Shown here: piece after piece, positions 34,518-44,204 of the stretch | Numbering within the stretch: position 1 is the stretch's first letter | Layout of the letters: every line of letters starts with the position of its first letter | Origin: Pristimantibacillus sp052113225 | GTDB taxonomy: Bacteria > Bacillota > Bacilli > Paenibacillales > Paenibacillaceae | DNA: 64,000 nt | Direction: 5' to 3' | Assembly (NCBI RefSeq): GCF_052113225.1 | Contig: NZ_JBFRCT010000009.1 | Coordinates: 1-64,000, forward strand | Program-made: the position numbers and the translations under genes | Notes under the pieces: model-generated | Seen by the model: only the letters and a program-made list of their open reading frames with translations | Databases searched by the model: none | Told to the model about the DNA's origin: nothing

Positions 34518-35763
34518 ATGGAATTATTTAATGAAACCTTTATTCAATTGCTTATTCTTCTGGCGATATCTATGTTCGTTATTGCGATTGCAAAGAAGTT
34601 AAATCAACCGTATTCGATTGCCCTTGTAATTGTTGGTCTTCTGCTTGGGATCACACATATTCCTATTTTAGATGAGGCCGAAACTTTCATTACACAATCG
34701 CATGTCTTTCAAGCGATTATTATCTCGCTGTTTTTGCCTATACTGCTTGGGGACGCAACGTTGAAATTACCATTCTCACATCTGCGTAAGCAAAGTAAAC
34801 CCGTACTAGCATTGGCTTTTGGAGGAACGCTGCTTTCGTTTTTCCTCATTGCAGCAGGGTCTTATTACATAATGGGTTTACCTTTAGTTGTCGCCTTTAC
34901 TTTTGCATCTCTCATGAGTGCAACAGATCCGATTAGCGTCATCTCCATTTTCAAATCATTAGGTGTGCCTAAACCCTTAGTCACCATAATCGAAGGAGAA
35001 TCCTTGTTTAATGATGGCATTGCCGTTGTACTGTTTCAGATTTCTTCCATCTATTTACTCACGTATATGGACATGGGGTGGGGTGGAGCTGGAGAGGGAA
35101 TACTTTTATTCCTAAAGTTTGCTCTGGGCGGTATCGCGATAGGGTCAATTCTTGGATGGATCTTCTCTCAACTTATTCGTTTTTATGATGATTATCCACT
35201 GGAAATTGGATTTTCTATGCTTCTATTCTTCGGTAGTTTCTTTGTAGCCGAGCATTTTCATGTGTCTGGAGTTATTGCCGTTGTGGTTAGTGGCTTAATC
35301 TTCGGCAGCTATGGAGCTCGAGTCGGAATGTCCGAAACAACACGGATGAATATCGATTCCTTCTGGGATGTAATTACCTTAGTAGCCAATTCCTTGATCT
35401 TCCTGATGATTGGATTAGAGATCAAGAATATAGACTTCACAAATAAATGGCTCATCATTGGTGCTGCTATTCTCATTGTTCTAGCTGGAAGGACAATTGC
35501 GTTATATAGCAGTATTGCCATGCTGCGGGATTTCCCTAAAGCATGGAAGCATACTTAACTGGGGAGGTTTGAAGGGCAGCCTGTCGATTGCGCTTGCTTT
35601 GAGCTTACCAACTTCTTTCGAAGGGAAAGACGATGTTCTTGTTCTGACATTCAGTGTAGTCTTATTCTCATTGCTTGTTCAGGGACTTACCATTAAACCA
35701 CTTGTATTAAGACTTGGAGTAGGCAGCACGAACGAAAGTTCGGCATTAAAAAAAGCAGAATAA
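34518..35763 (+). pseudogene. CPA1-family Na+/H+ antiporter with frameshift
   Basis: The first 346 residues (to 35558) show CPA1 motifs: ATDPISVISIFKSLG and IEGESLFNDG, with about ten helices. The frame stops after AWKHT, and the missing last 70 residues (ILNWGGLKGSLSIALALSLP and two more helices) continue in another frame to 35763. Together they make a normal length of about 415. A loss of 2 nt (or gain of 1) near 35550 explains it; no slippery heptamer is obvious. Either a recent mutation, a sequencing error, or a truncated but partly functional protein. A good GGAGGTC site precedes the ATG. Confidence 0.8.
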
Positions 35764-35780
35764 CATATTAGGAGGACACA

Positions 35781-37061
35781 ATGGAACATCAGGCTATATG
35801 GGCAATTATTATTTTTCTGATTGCATACGCTCTTATTATTTCTGAAAAAATTCATCGTACCATTATTGCCATGATCGGAGGGCTTCTTCTAATAGGGTTC
35901 GGTATTGTGGATCAAGAAACAGCACTTCATCATGTTGACTTCAATACATTAGGTCTCTTAATAGGCATGATGATTATCGTATCTATTACATCTGATACCG
36001 GTCTATTTAGATACATTGCGATTTTGGCAGCAAAGAAGGCGAAAGGACGACCTGTTCATATTTTGATCGTGTTGGCGCTGATCACAGCTATTGGCTCCGC
36101 ATTCTTGGATAACGTGACAACCATTCTTCTAATGGTTCCCGTTACATTCAGTATTACTAGACAATTAAGGGTTACACCTATTCCGTTTCTCATTGCACAG
36201 ATTATGGCGTCTAATATCGGGGGGACGGCTACTTTAATTGGTGATCCTCCAAATATTATGATTGGGAGCGCCGTGAAGGAACTTACATTTGCTGCATTTA
36301 TCAGTAACTTGGCTCCTATCGTAGTCATCATTATGGCTGCCTATATACCTTTGTTTATCTTGCTGTTTAGAAAACAAATCCAAACCACACCAGATCGCAT
36401 AAAAAACATTATGGAGCTTGAGTTAACCGGTGTTATTAGTGATTCTAAGCTGCTAATCAAATGCTTAACCCTACTCGGCTTAACCATTGCAGCCTTCTTC
36501 CTTCACCAAGTTCTTCATGTGGAATCCGCTGCTGTTGCACTTGCAGGTGCGTTCGTCCTTTTATTAATAACAGGAGAGCATCGTATGGAAGAGGCATTCA
36601 GCAAAGTGGAATGGACGACTATTTTCTTTTTTATCGGGCTATTTGTACTTGTGTCTGGACTGGTTGAGACAGGTGTCATAGCTAATCTGGCAGAGCAAGC
36701 CATTGAGCTTACCGATGGAGATCCTGTCGCTACCTCTATGTTAATCCTTTGGTTAAGCGCGATTGCATCCGCATTTCTTGATAATATTCCTTTCGTTGCA
36801 ACAATGATTCCAATGATTCAAGAAATGGGGAACATGGGGGTTCAAAATTTAGAGCCGCTGTGGTGGAGTCTTGCGCTTGGTGCTTGTCTAGGAGGAAACG
36901 GAACGTTAATTGGGGCGAGCGCTAATCTTATAGCGGCTGGATTGTCAGCCAAAGAAGGATATCCAATTCGATTTATGTCTTATCTAAAAATAGCTTTTCC
37001 ATTAATGTTATTATCCATTGTTTTATCTAGTGTATATATTTATTTACGATATCTCATTTAA
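35781..37061 (+). CDS. ArsB/NhaD-type ion transporter
   Basis: A 426-residue protein, 17 nt after the CPA1 gene with AGGAGG before ATG. About 11 helices in two inverted halves; family motifs SAFLDNVTTILLMVPVT, SNIGGTATLIGDPPN and the second-half counterparts SAFLDNIPFVATMIP and CLGGNGTLIGASAN. Members export Na+ (NhaD) or arsenite (ArsB); the antiporter neighbours favour cation/proton exchange. Confidence 0.88.
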   Translation: MEHQAIWAIIIFLIAYALIISEKIHRTIIAMIGGLLLIGFGIVDQETALHHVDFNTLGLLIGMMIIVSITSDTGLFRYIAILAAKKAKGRPVHILIVLALITAIGSAFLDNVTTILLMVPVTFSITRQLRVTPIPFLIAQIMASNIGGTATLIGDPPNIMIGSAVKELTFAAFISNLAPIVVIIMAAYIPLFILLFRKQIQTTPDRIKNIMELELTGVISDSKLLIKCLTLLGLTIAAFFLHQVLHVESAAVALAGAFVLLLITGEHRMEEAFSKVEWTTIFFFIGLFVLVSGLVETGVIANLAEQAIELTDGDPVATSMLILWLSAIASAFLDNIPFVATMIPMIQEMGNMGVQNLEPLWWSLALGACLGGNGTLIGASANLIAAGLSAKEGYPIRFMSYLKIAFPLMLLSIVLSSVYIYLRYLI

Positions 37062-37086
37062 CAACAAATAAAGGTGGTAAGGAATA

Positions 37087-37368
37087 ATGCTTAAGTATGA
37101 GTACGATAGCAATGATCTGCAAATTCAGGAAACGCAAAATGGTGCTGACATTGAATTTACTATTCAAGTATTTAATGAAGAAGAGGTTACATCGAAACTT
37201 AAAGCGGTAAGAGATCATTTTGAAGACAATAATATTTATACAGATGTTTTGTTTTATTCGTATGCGAATCATCGTTACAGCGCGATCGTTCGTCCGGAAT
37301 TTTATACAGATTTCGTGCTTCAGCTTATGAAATTTCGTATTCTCAAACGGGTAGAATGGGCAGACTAG
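37087..37368 (+). CDS. Small cytoplasmic protein at the end of the antiporter unit (93 aa)
   Basis: AAGGTGGTAAGGA precedes ATG, 25 nt after the ArsB/NhaD gene. The protein is soluble, acidic, rich in Tyr/Phe, with alternating beta and helix segments (IEFTIQVFNEEEV, TDVLFYSYANHRYSAIV). No family recognised; position suggests a regulator or partner of the transporters. Confidence 0.7.
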   Translation: MLKYEYDSNDLQIQETQNGADIEFTIQVFNEEEVTSKLKAVRDHFEDNNIYTDVLFYSYANHRYSAIVRPEFYTDFVLQLMKFRILKRVEWAD

Positions 37369-37423
37369 AATATTGGAAAATAAGCAAGACCAGGTAAGGA
37401 GAACTTTTCAGGGCTGAATTGAT

Positions 37424-37475
37424 GACATTTCATGTTACAGCGGACATTGTCGTCACACGTATAAGATGAAATGTC
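37424..37475. repeat. IS-end-like repeat with terminal inverted repeats
   Basis: The first 23 bases equal 30773-30795. Here GACATTTCAT at the left is matched by ATGAAATGTC at the right, about 32 bases apart, so the unit looks like two element ends with the inside lost (a MITE-like scar). Confidence 0.55.
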
Positions 37476-37496
37476 ACTCAAATTGATTGTGATGTA

Positions 37497-37531
37497 AAAG
37501 CCTGAATCCCTTGTGGATTCGGGCTTTTTTT
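37497..37531 (+). terminator. Terminator of the antiporter unit
   Basis: AAAGCCTGAATCC pairs with GGATTCGGGCTTT, then TTTTT. Confidence 0.85.
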
Positions 37532-37540
37532 GTAGAATAA

Positions 37541-37578
37541 TACCTGCAACCTGTAGAGATACCTGCAACCTGTAGAGG
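37541..37578. repeat. Tandem 19-bp direct repeat
   Basis: TACCTGCAACCTGTAGAG(A/G) occurs twice with no spacer. It lies about 220 bp before the response regulator gene. Could be a protein site or a slippage duplication. Confidence 0.6.
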
Positions 37579-37631
37579 TCCCACATCCATTAAGACTGGC
37601 TTTTTCAATTCTATTAAGGTCTGGACACATT

Positions 37632-37667
37632 TTGTTGACAACTTCAAGACAAATTGTTCGCAACTTC
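37632..37667 (+). promoter_or_regulatory. Direct repeat, putative response-regulator site
   Basis: TTGTTGACAACTTC and TTGTTCGCAACTTC (12 of 14 identical) are arranged head-to-tail with a 22-bp period, two helical turns, as expected for OmpR-type regulators. The related ACATTTTGTTCAC lies upstream of the binding-protein operon at 41240. Confidence 0.5.
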
Positions 37668-37798
37668 TAGATATTCTCGTTACAATTGGACGTTACACTT
37701 TGGGTTAGTAGAGATGTTTTATTTCAATAGACGAGTTATGTTATTATCGACTCATTCACGCAAGCGCGAATTGGACGTGTACAGATTGGAGCCTCATA

Positions 37799-38497
37799 AT
37801 GAATAGAACGAAAATACTGATCATCGAGGACGAAGAGGCAATCGCTGATCTGCTGGCCTACGGCCTCGGACGCGAAGGCTTCGAGACCCGTATAGCAGGC
37901 AGCGGCACAGACGGGCTTCGAGAACTGCAGCAATTCGAGCCTAATCTGCTCGTACTGGATTGGATGCTGCCGGACCAAAGCGGCCTCGATATCTGCAGGC
38001 AGGTAACTGCCCAATATAATATTCCTATACTCATGCTTACGGCGAGATCGGATATTACGGACAAAATCCTGGGCCTTGAAGTAGGAGCAGATGATTATAT
38101 TACGAAGCCATTTGATCTGCGGGAGGTCGTGGCTCGTATCCGTACGATACTCCGCCGGCTGGCACAAGCCCAACAACAGGCTGTGGAGGAGTCTGCGCCC
38201 TCGGTAATCGGCTTCAGGGACATCATCATATCACCAGCCGAGCGGCTTGTAACCAAGTATGGCGAGACGGTTGACCTCACGCCGAAAGAGTTCGATCTGC
38301 TTATGGCGCTGCTTGGTGCCCGAGGGAAAATTTTCACGCGGGCGGAACTGCTTCAATTCGTCTGGGGCTATGATTTCCCGGGTGACATGCGGACGGTTGA
38401 CACCCACATTCAGCGGCTGCGCAAAAAGCTGGACGCAGCGGATCTGATTACAACCGTGTTTGGCATCGGCTATAAGTTCGAGAAAAGGACGGACTGA
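37799..38497 (+). CDS. OmpR/PhoB-family response regulator
   Basis: A 232-residue regulator: acidic pair near 10-12, phosphoacceptor Asp54 in LVLDWMLPD, Lys in YITKPFD, and a winged helix with LTPKEFDLLMAL and VWGYDFPGDMRTVDTHIQRL. GGAG lies 7 nt before ATG. Its kinase starts 4 nt after its end. Probably controls itself and the transport operon downstream. Confidence 0.92.
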   Translation: MNRTKILIIEDEEAIADLLAYGLGREGFETRIAGSGTDGLRELQQFEPNLLVLDWMLPDQSGLDICRQVTAQYNIPILMLTARSDITDKILGLEVGADDYITKPFDLREVVARIRTILRRLAQAQQQAVEESAPSVIGFRDIIISPAERLVTKYGETVDLTPKEFDLLMALLGARGKIFTRAELLQFVWGYDFPGDMRTVDTHIQRLRKKLDAADLITTVFGIGYKFEKRTD

Positions 38498-38501
38498 CAG
38501 T

Positions 38502-39965
38502 ATGCTGCGCACACTACGGGCAAAATTCGTCATCGGCTTTTTCCTAATCTTTTGCCTGTCGTTCCTTGTTCTGAACGTCACGCTGAAAGAATATATACGA
38601 TCCAGCAACCGGGACATGATTACCTCAGACCTTATCGAGCTAAAAAATAACAGCAACGTTTATGTCCTGCAAGCTTTTCTCATTAATCACTTCACGAACA
38701 ACGACCTCTATTTCGGTCAAATGGCCGAGGAGATGGTTGGCGACCTTCACCGCGCCACTTCAAGTGACGTCAGCGCCTACACGGTCGATGGCATTTTACT
38801 GTATTCGACTGACGAGACAATGTTTGCCGGCCGTTCGAACGAAGACCTCAAGCTGGCATTGGGCGGAAAGACCGCTTATACGATTACGTATGAAGGCAGC
38901 ACCGGCTCCGTGCTCTATTCTTATCCTGTCGTCATCGACGGGGTAAAGGTAGGTATTCTGAGATTTGCTAAAGACTTCTCATCTCTCTATGAGCAGACGG
39001 AACGAATTCTCAACATCCTCTTTTATCTCGCGCTAGCGATTTTCCTAACAGCATTCCTGTTCTCGTACATGCTGTCCAGGCATATTACGATTCCGCTCGT
39101 CAAGATGACTGACGCTTCCACGGAGGTTATAAGGGGCAATCTGAACATCCGCTTGAAGTTTAGGCGTAAGGACGAAATTGGGCGGTTGGCGGAAAACTTC
39201 AATGACATGATTGGGCAGATCGACAGCCAGATTGCAATGATTGCTCGTGACCGCGACAGGTTGAAGGCACATAACGAGCAGGAAAAACGATTTTTCGATA
39301 ACGTCACGCACGAGCTGAAGACGCCGCTCACGTCCATTCTTGGGTACGCTGAGATTATCCGGGAGAACGGAGAATCGGATCGCGGTTTCTTCGACAAAGG
39401 GATGACACATATCGTGGATGAAAGCCGGCGGTTGCATGGCATGGTACTGAACTTGCTTGAAGTGTCGCACCACAACGCCGTTATGGATGAAGCCACGCTT
39501 GTCGACACAGGGACGCTCCTTCGCGACGTATGTGATTCGATGGAAATTCGCGCCAAGCGCTACAAGAAGCGTATCATGCTGGACGTGGAGAACGGACTTG
39601 TCGTACTCGGGCAAGCGGACAGGCTGCGTCAATTGTTCATCAATCTGCTCGACAACGCAATCAAGTACAGCGCACCAATGGCGGATATCTCGCTTGTTGG
39701 GGAGCGAAGTATGAAAGCGGAAACTATCCGGTTCATATTCCATAATCCGGGAGAAACATTGTCGCCTGAACAGATCGCAAGTGTATTCGAGCCCTTCTAT
39801 TCCGGCGACAGAATGTATAAGGAAGAAGGGAGCGTTGGCCTTGGTCTCAGTATTGTAAAATCTATTGTTGACTACCACGGCGGAACGATCCATATGGAAA
39901 GTATCGAAGGGAGTACGACCGTTTATGTTGAGCTTCCCGCTGCCGGAAAGAAGGGGGGAGAATAA
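38502..39965 (+). CDS. Sensor histidine kinase
   Basis: A 487-residue kinase with a first helix near residues 8-28, an extracellular domain of about 140 residues, a second helix near 170-190, HAMP, the H-box VTHELKTPLTS and an ATPase domain with LLDNAIKYSA and GSVGLGLSIVKSIVDYHGG. The ATG is preferred over longer in-frame starts because it follows the regulator stop directly. The outer domain probably senses a ligand related to the lipoproteins encoded downstream. Confidence 0.92.
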   Translation: MLRTLRAKFVIGFFLIFCLSFLVLNVTLKEYIRSSNRDMITSDLIELKNNSNVYVLQAFLINHFTNNDLYFGQMAEEMVGDLHRATSSDVSAYTVDGILLYSTDETMFAGRSNEDLKLALGGKTAYTITYEGSTGSVLYSYPVVIDGVKVGILRFAKDFSSLYEQTERILNILFYLALAIFLTAFLFSYMLSRHITIPLVKMTDASTEVIRGNLNIRLKFRRKDEIGRLAENFNDMIGQIDSQIAMIARDRDRLKAHNEQEKRFFDNVTHELKTPLTSILGYAEIIRENGESDRGFFDKGMTHIVDESRRLHGMVLNLLEVSHHNAVMDEATLVDTGTLLRDVCDSMEIRAKRYKKRIMLDVENGLVVLGQADRLRQLFINLLDNAIKYSAPMADISLVGERSMKAETIRFIFHNPGETLSPEQIASVFEPFYSGDRMYKEEGSVGLGLSIVKSIVDYHGGTIHMESIEGSTTVYVELPAAGKKGGE

Positions 39966-39967
39966 CG

Positions 39968-41140
39968 ATGCGTAATATGATTAAGAAGTGGAAGCGGCTC
40001 CGGGCTATTGCTGTTTCGCTCATGGCTGTCCTGCTTCTTCTAATGACAACCGGCTGCATGGGTAATCCCCGTTCCGAGACGATCGTTATTCCGGAGACAG
40101 AAAGTGAGAAGCCGGCAAATGAAGCAAGCCTCGGAAAAGAGTTTCAGGTAAAGACGATTTATCCGCTGCCTGTATCATCTTCATCCGAGTTTCTCGGCTG
40201 GACTAACGGGGAAGCCGTCATCGGCTACTTTGAAGATAACGTTCCTCAAATAGCCCCCTCTAACCGCATGCAGCTGTTCGTTCCTCCTTATGAACAGTCC
40301 AAGCAGCTTGCTGGTACTACGAACATCGATTTGAAGATACTCAGCCTGTCACCAGACGGGAGGATGATTGCAGGGCTATCGGAATCCGGGGAAGGTGCTT
40401 CTTTGACCCTCGTGAACTTGGAGGGAGGTCAGGTTAAGCCGATCGCTGATTCATCTAATGATATACAGAGGACGCTGCTTTCGAGTATCCTGCACTGGTC
40501 GAACAACAGCCGGTTCATCTCTTACCTTGTGACAGGAAATAGCCAGGGACAAATGAACGCTGTCGTTTACGACGTAGTGGAGGGAACGACAAAACAATTC
40601 CCTCTGCCGGGCTTTTCCCTTGCGGATCGCAGCGCCTCTGTCATGCTGTCTAACGATGGAAGCAGCGTTCTCATAGAAGACGGGAACCTGGTTACAATGG
40701 CAAAGCGGAACGGAGACGGGAGCTTTGTCGTCCAATATGACCATCCGTCGGGTAATGGCGGAAGTACATGGATAGACGATGACCGCTTCATGTTTCTTGG
40801 CGTGGACGGTACGTTGTTCCAGTACGATCACCGTAACGGCGAGCTGTCTGTTCTGCTGGAGAAGATTGGCAGCTTCAGCGTGTCACCAGACCGGAAGCTG
40901 ATCGCATATACACGAAATAATGAAGAGGCGGTCTATGCCGGCAAGCTGCAGGGCAACAACGTGCTGTACCAAACGGCTGTTTACCAGGGCATTGTCCCGT
41001 ATCAAATGATGTGGAGTCTTAGTGATGGGGCTCTTCTGGTCGACGGGAGCAAATCACACGCCGCTACGGCACAGGAGATTGCTCCGGCACCAGCGGCGGA
41101 CCAGGAACGATTGCGGACATTTGTCATCCAGTTTCAATAA
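39968..41140 (+). CDS. Lipoprotein with probable beta-propeller
   Basis: It begins 2 nt after the kinase stop with GGGGGAGAAT upstream. A signal peptide with lipobox TTGC (Cys near 31) anchors it outside. The rest contains repeated segments of the type LSPDGRMIAGLSESG, LSNDGSSVLIEDGN and VSPDRKLIAYTRNN, as in TolB/WD40-like propellers. Cotranscription with the two-component system suggests a role in signal reception (inference). Confidence 0.8.
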   Translation: MRNMIKKWKRLRAIAVSLMAVLLLLMTTGCMGNPRSETIVIPETESEKPANEASLGKEFQVKTIYPLPVSSSSEFLGWTNGEAVIGYFEDNVPQIAPSNRMQLFVPPYEQSKQLAGTTNIDLKILSLSPDGRMIAGLSESGEGASLTLVNLEGGQVKPIADSSNDIQRTLLSSILHWSNNSRFISYLVTGNSQGQMNAVVYDVVEGTTKQFPLPGFSLADRSASVMLSNDGSSVLIEDGNLVTMAKRNGDGSFVVQYDHPSGNGGSTWIDDDRFMFLGVDGTLFQYDHRNGELSVLLEKIGSFSVSPDRKLIAYTRNNEEAVYAGKLQGNNVLYQTAVYQGIVPYQMMWSLSDGALLVDGSKSHAATAQEIAPAPAADQERLRTFVIQFQ

Positions 41141-41182
41141 TAGATGTGTGATGGCACTAAGAAATAGCAAGATCCCTCTCAT

Positions 41183-41228
41183 AACAGCAGGTTGGACGAA
41201 TTATCGTCTATCCTGCTGTTTTTTATTT
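41183..41228 (+). terminator. Terminator after the lipoprotein gene
   Basis: AACAGCAGG pairs with CCTGCTGTT around a long loop containing a second small stem, then TTTTATTT. Confidence 0.75.
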
Positions 41229-41239
41229 GAATTTTGGAG

Positions 41240-41290
41240 ACATTTTGTTCACATGACGATGAAGGTTTGGAGATATCTCTTTTTTATAAT
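41240..41290 (+). promoter_or_regulatory. Promoter region of the binding-protein operon
   Basis: A good -10 TATAAT (41285-41290) lacks a good -35, and ACATTTTGTTCAC (41240-41252), shared with the regulator's own upstream region, lies where an activator would bind. Consistent with activation by the adjacent response regulator. Confidence 0.5.
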
Positions 41291-41349
41291 GTGACAAGAG
41301 CCCGGTGAGGCGAGCAGTAAGAATGCGAGAACAAAAGGAGAATCAAGCT

Positions 41350-42771
41350 ATGAAAAAAAACGGAGCCTGTATCGCAGCGAGTTGCCTGCTCGCCTTAACA
41401 TTGACTGCTTGTAATGGAGGCGGAGGAACCAATGGGGTTGAAAAGACAGCGAATGATGCTGCAGCGTCAGGATCATCTACCACCGCTGTAGATGATGAAG
41501 GGGCATCGCATGGCAGTGGCAAGAAGACGATCATTTTCTCAAGCTTCTGGCATGATTCCAAATACGAGGCAGCAATTAAGGAGTACGAGTCGCTCCATCC
41601 AGATGTCGAGATTAAGCTGGAAAATGTAGATTACACTGACGCAACTTTGGAATCGGACATGGAAAAGTACGTATCGAGCATGAACGCGGCGCTGCTGGCT
41701 GGTAAAGGACCTGATTTGCTCGCAATGGATATTTTACCATCAGATAGCTACGTCAAGCACGGTCTATTGGCTGATCTGAGTCCAATGATGGAGCAAGATC
41801 ATCAATTCAAGAAGGGCGATTATTTCGCAAACGTTCTTGACAATGTCCGAATGGGCAATTCGTTGTACTCCATGCCGCTCTCCTTCTTCCTCATGGGCTT
41901 TGCCGGGGACGAAGGTGCCATTGCCAAGACAGGTGTCAAATTTGATGACCATTCTTGGTCGTGGAGTGAGTTCACGAAAACGGCAAAGGAGATGACAGCA
42001 AGCGGTGGACTTCCATCCGCGTTGTCCTACGAAGGACCTGAGTATTTACTTGGTGAGATGGTCAGCGACAATTACTCCCTGTTCATTAATCCAGGCGAAC
42101 GCAAAGCGCATTTTGATTCGGCATCCTTTACAGGCCTTATGAAGCAGGTAAAGGCGATGTTTGACGAAGGTCTCATCTCCAAGATTGGCCGCGGGGCGAA
42201 CGCTTATTTCCGAAGTGTTCAGATCAATTCGCCGAAGGATTATTTGGAAACGATGAAGGTCTCCGGTCTGGAGATGAAGATGTTCGATAAGGAAGAAGGT
42301 GATCACATGAAGTTGTATGCGAAGCCGCACGCGCAGGACACGTCAGCAGGAGGTTACTTCAAGACCTATCGGAGTGTCGCAATCAATGCTCAATCAAAAG
42401 TAAAGCCGGAAGCGTGGGAATTCGTGAAATTTATGATGTCTGAAGACATACAGTCGCTGTCAACGACAACGGGCTTTCCAATTAATAAGGCAGCGTATGC
42501 CAAGCAGATCGATGAGCTGAAGAAGCAAGGGTCATTTAAGTCGGCCCAAGAAGGGCCTCTTCATGGCGAGATGATTGAAGCGGACGGCACGATGCTGAGC
42601 GGACTCGAAGCCTATGTCAACGGTGCCGTACACCCTTCACAGGATGATGATTCCGATAAGATGCGAGAGTTGATTGTCACAGAATCTAAAGCCTACTTCG
42701 CCGGGCAGAAGTCAGCTGAAGCCGTTGCTAGCCTGGTTCAGAATAAAGCGATGACTTACCTTAACGAATAA
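41350..42771 (+). CDS. Extracellular solute-binding lipoprotein 1 (ABC importer, sugar type)
   Basis: About 473 residues from ATG with AAGGAG upstream; lipobox LTAC. The mature protein has the family-1 binding-protein pattern: KTIIFSSFWHDSKYEAAIKE near the start, LLAGKGPDLLAMD, and a C-terminal AWEFVKFMMSED. It should capture a carbohydrate-like ligand outside the cell. It is paralogous to the next gene along its full length. First gene of a five-gene operon. Confidence 0.87.
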   Translation: MKKNGACIAASCLLALTLTACNGGGGTNGVEKTANDAAASGSSTTAVDDEGASHGSGKKTIIFSSFWHDSKYEAAIKEYESLHPDVEIKLENVDYTDATLESDMEKYVSSMNAALLAGKGPDLLAMDILPSDSYVKHGLLADLSPMMEQDHQFKKGDYFANVLDNVRMGNSLYSMPLSFFLMGFAGDEGAIAKTGVKFDDHSWSWSEFTKTAKEMTASGGLPSALSYEGPEYLLGEMVSDNYSLFINPGERKAHFDSASFTGLMKQVKAMFDEGLISKIGRGANAYFRSVQINSPKDYLETMKVSGLEMKMFDKEEGDHMKLYAKPHAQDTSAGGYFKTYRSVAINAQSKVKPEAWEFVKFMMSEDIQSLSTTTGFPINKAAYAKQIDELKKQGSFKSAQEGPLHGEMIEADGTMLSGLEAYVNGAVHPSQDDDSDKMRELIVTESKAYFAGQKSAEAVASLVQNKAMTYLNE

Positions 42772-42794
42772 TTAAAAGTAAAGGAATGATAGAG

Positions 42795-44204
42795 TTGAAG
42801 AAAATGGGACTTATTCTACTTTCCGCTGCACTTATCGTGCTGACCTTGGCAGCTTGCAGCAGTAATAGAAGCACCATCGGGAACAGTGACACAGCTGAGG
42901 AAACAGGGAAGATGAATGGTCAATCCGGAATTACAACAGGCACGAATTCCGGTGGAGAAGCTACGACTTCCAACGGAAAGAAGACAATTGTCTTCTCTTC
43001 TTTCTGGCCGAACGAGCAATACGAGCAGGCGGCTAAAGCGTACGAGGCGGCTCATCCGGACATCACGATCAAGCTTCAATACGGGCTGAGCGAAGAGTAT
43101 AGCGATGATGGGGGAGGAGAGCAGACGGATGCGGACATTGAGAAGTTTACTACATCCACGAACGCAGCCATGCTGGCGGGCAAAGGGCCTGACCTGCTAG
43201 ACCTTCGATATTTGGCCGCTGACGATTATGAAAGACATCATTTGCTGGAGGATCTGCAATCAAGAATGGACGGAGACAAAACGTTTAATAAGACGAACTA
43301 CTTCGCAAACGTGCTGGACGGAGGACGGTCTGAAACAGGCCAATTCAGCCTTCCATTGTCGTTTAGCCTAGGTGGTATGGTTGGCGACAAAGCTGCTATC
43401 GCTGCGACCGGCGTGAAGTTTGATGACCGGGCATGGACGTGGGATGATTTCATGACGACAGGTAGGGAACTTGTCGCGGCAAAGGGTAAATACGACGCGG
43501 CTATCGTTAGTGGTGAAGGATATCAAGTAGGCGGTAAGGATTATTTTGTGCGCAGCATTGTCGCGGACAATTATGGCAGATTTGTGGATGAAACAAGCCG
43601 AAAGGCGAGCTTCGATTCACCTGCCTTCGCCAGCTTGCTGAAGCAAATCAAGAGTATGTACGACGATGGCGTCGCTGGTTCTAACGGCCGTGGTTATTTT
43701 ATCAATGTTTCGATCTTATCTCCGGAAGACTATTTGACCAGCTTGCACGCTTTTGGCGATGAAACTGCCTTTTACGTGAAGCCGCATGCGGACGAAGAGG
43801 CTGCGGGCACTTCCTTCGAAACGCGAGCAGACATCGGGATAAATGCCAATTCCAAAGTGAAGGACGCAGCTTGGGATTTCTTGAAATACTTGATGGATCA
43901 CACGTCAATAGGTCTTCCAATCAACAAGGAACGCTTCCAAGATGCTATTCAAGTGTTGAAGGAGCAGGGTACAATCACACCTCCATCCATTGATTCGCAG
44001 CATAGCAAGCCATTCAAAGTGGACGGTGCTCAGCTTGACCAGCTCGAAGGCTTTGCGGGCGCCGCCGCCCGCAAGAGGAACGAATCCGGGAAGGTGCTTG
44101 ACATTGTAGCCGCCAATACGGATGCCTTCTTCACCGGTCAGAAATCTGCGGAGGACGCTGCGAGGTTGATTCAGAACAAAGCAATGACTGTCCTGAATGA
44201 GTAG
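42795..44204 (+). CDS. Extracellular solute-binding lipoprotein 2 (paralogue)
   Basis: About 469 residues from a TTG start 9 nt after AAGGA (ATG 42786 is too close to that site). Lipobox LAAC. Shared segments with the preceding protein include KKTIVFSSFW, MLAGKGPDLLDLR, YFANVLD and QNKAMTVLNE at the C-terminus, so the pair arose by tandem duplication and then diverged. It overlaps the permease start by 8 nt. Confidence 0.85.
   Translation: MKKMGLILLSAALIVLTLAACSSNRSTIGNSDTAEETGKMNGQSGITTGTNSGGEATTSNGKKTIVFSSFWPNEQYEQAAKAYEAAHPDITIKLQYGLSEEYSDDGGGEQTDADIEKFTTSTNAAMLAGKGPDLLDLRYLAADDYERHHLLEDLQSRMDGDKTFNKTNYFANVLDGGRSETGQFSLPLSFSLGGMVGDKAAIAATGVKFDDRAWTWDDFMTTGRELVAAKGKYDAAIVSGEGYQVGGKDYFVRSIVADNYGRFVDETSRKASFDSPAFASLLKQIKSMYDDGVAGSNGRGYFINVSILSPEDYLTSLHAFGDETAFYVKPHADEEAAGTSFETRADIGINANSKVKDAAWDFLKYLMDHTSIGLPINKERFQDAIQVLKEQGTITPPSIDSQHSKPFKVDGAQLDQLEGFAGAAARKRNESGKVLDIVAANTDAFFTGQKSAEDAARLIQNKAMTVLNE

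Noticed and set aside
39045..39893. 282-codon minus-strand frame
   Set aside because: Complement of the histidine kinase gene; no motifs and no ribosome site.
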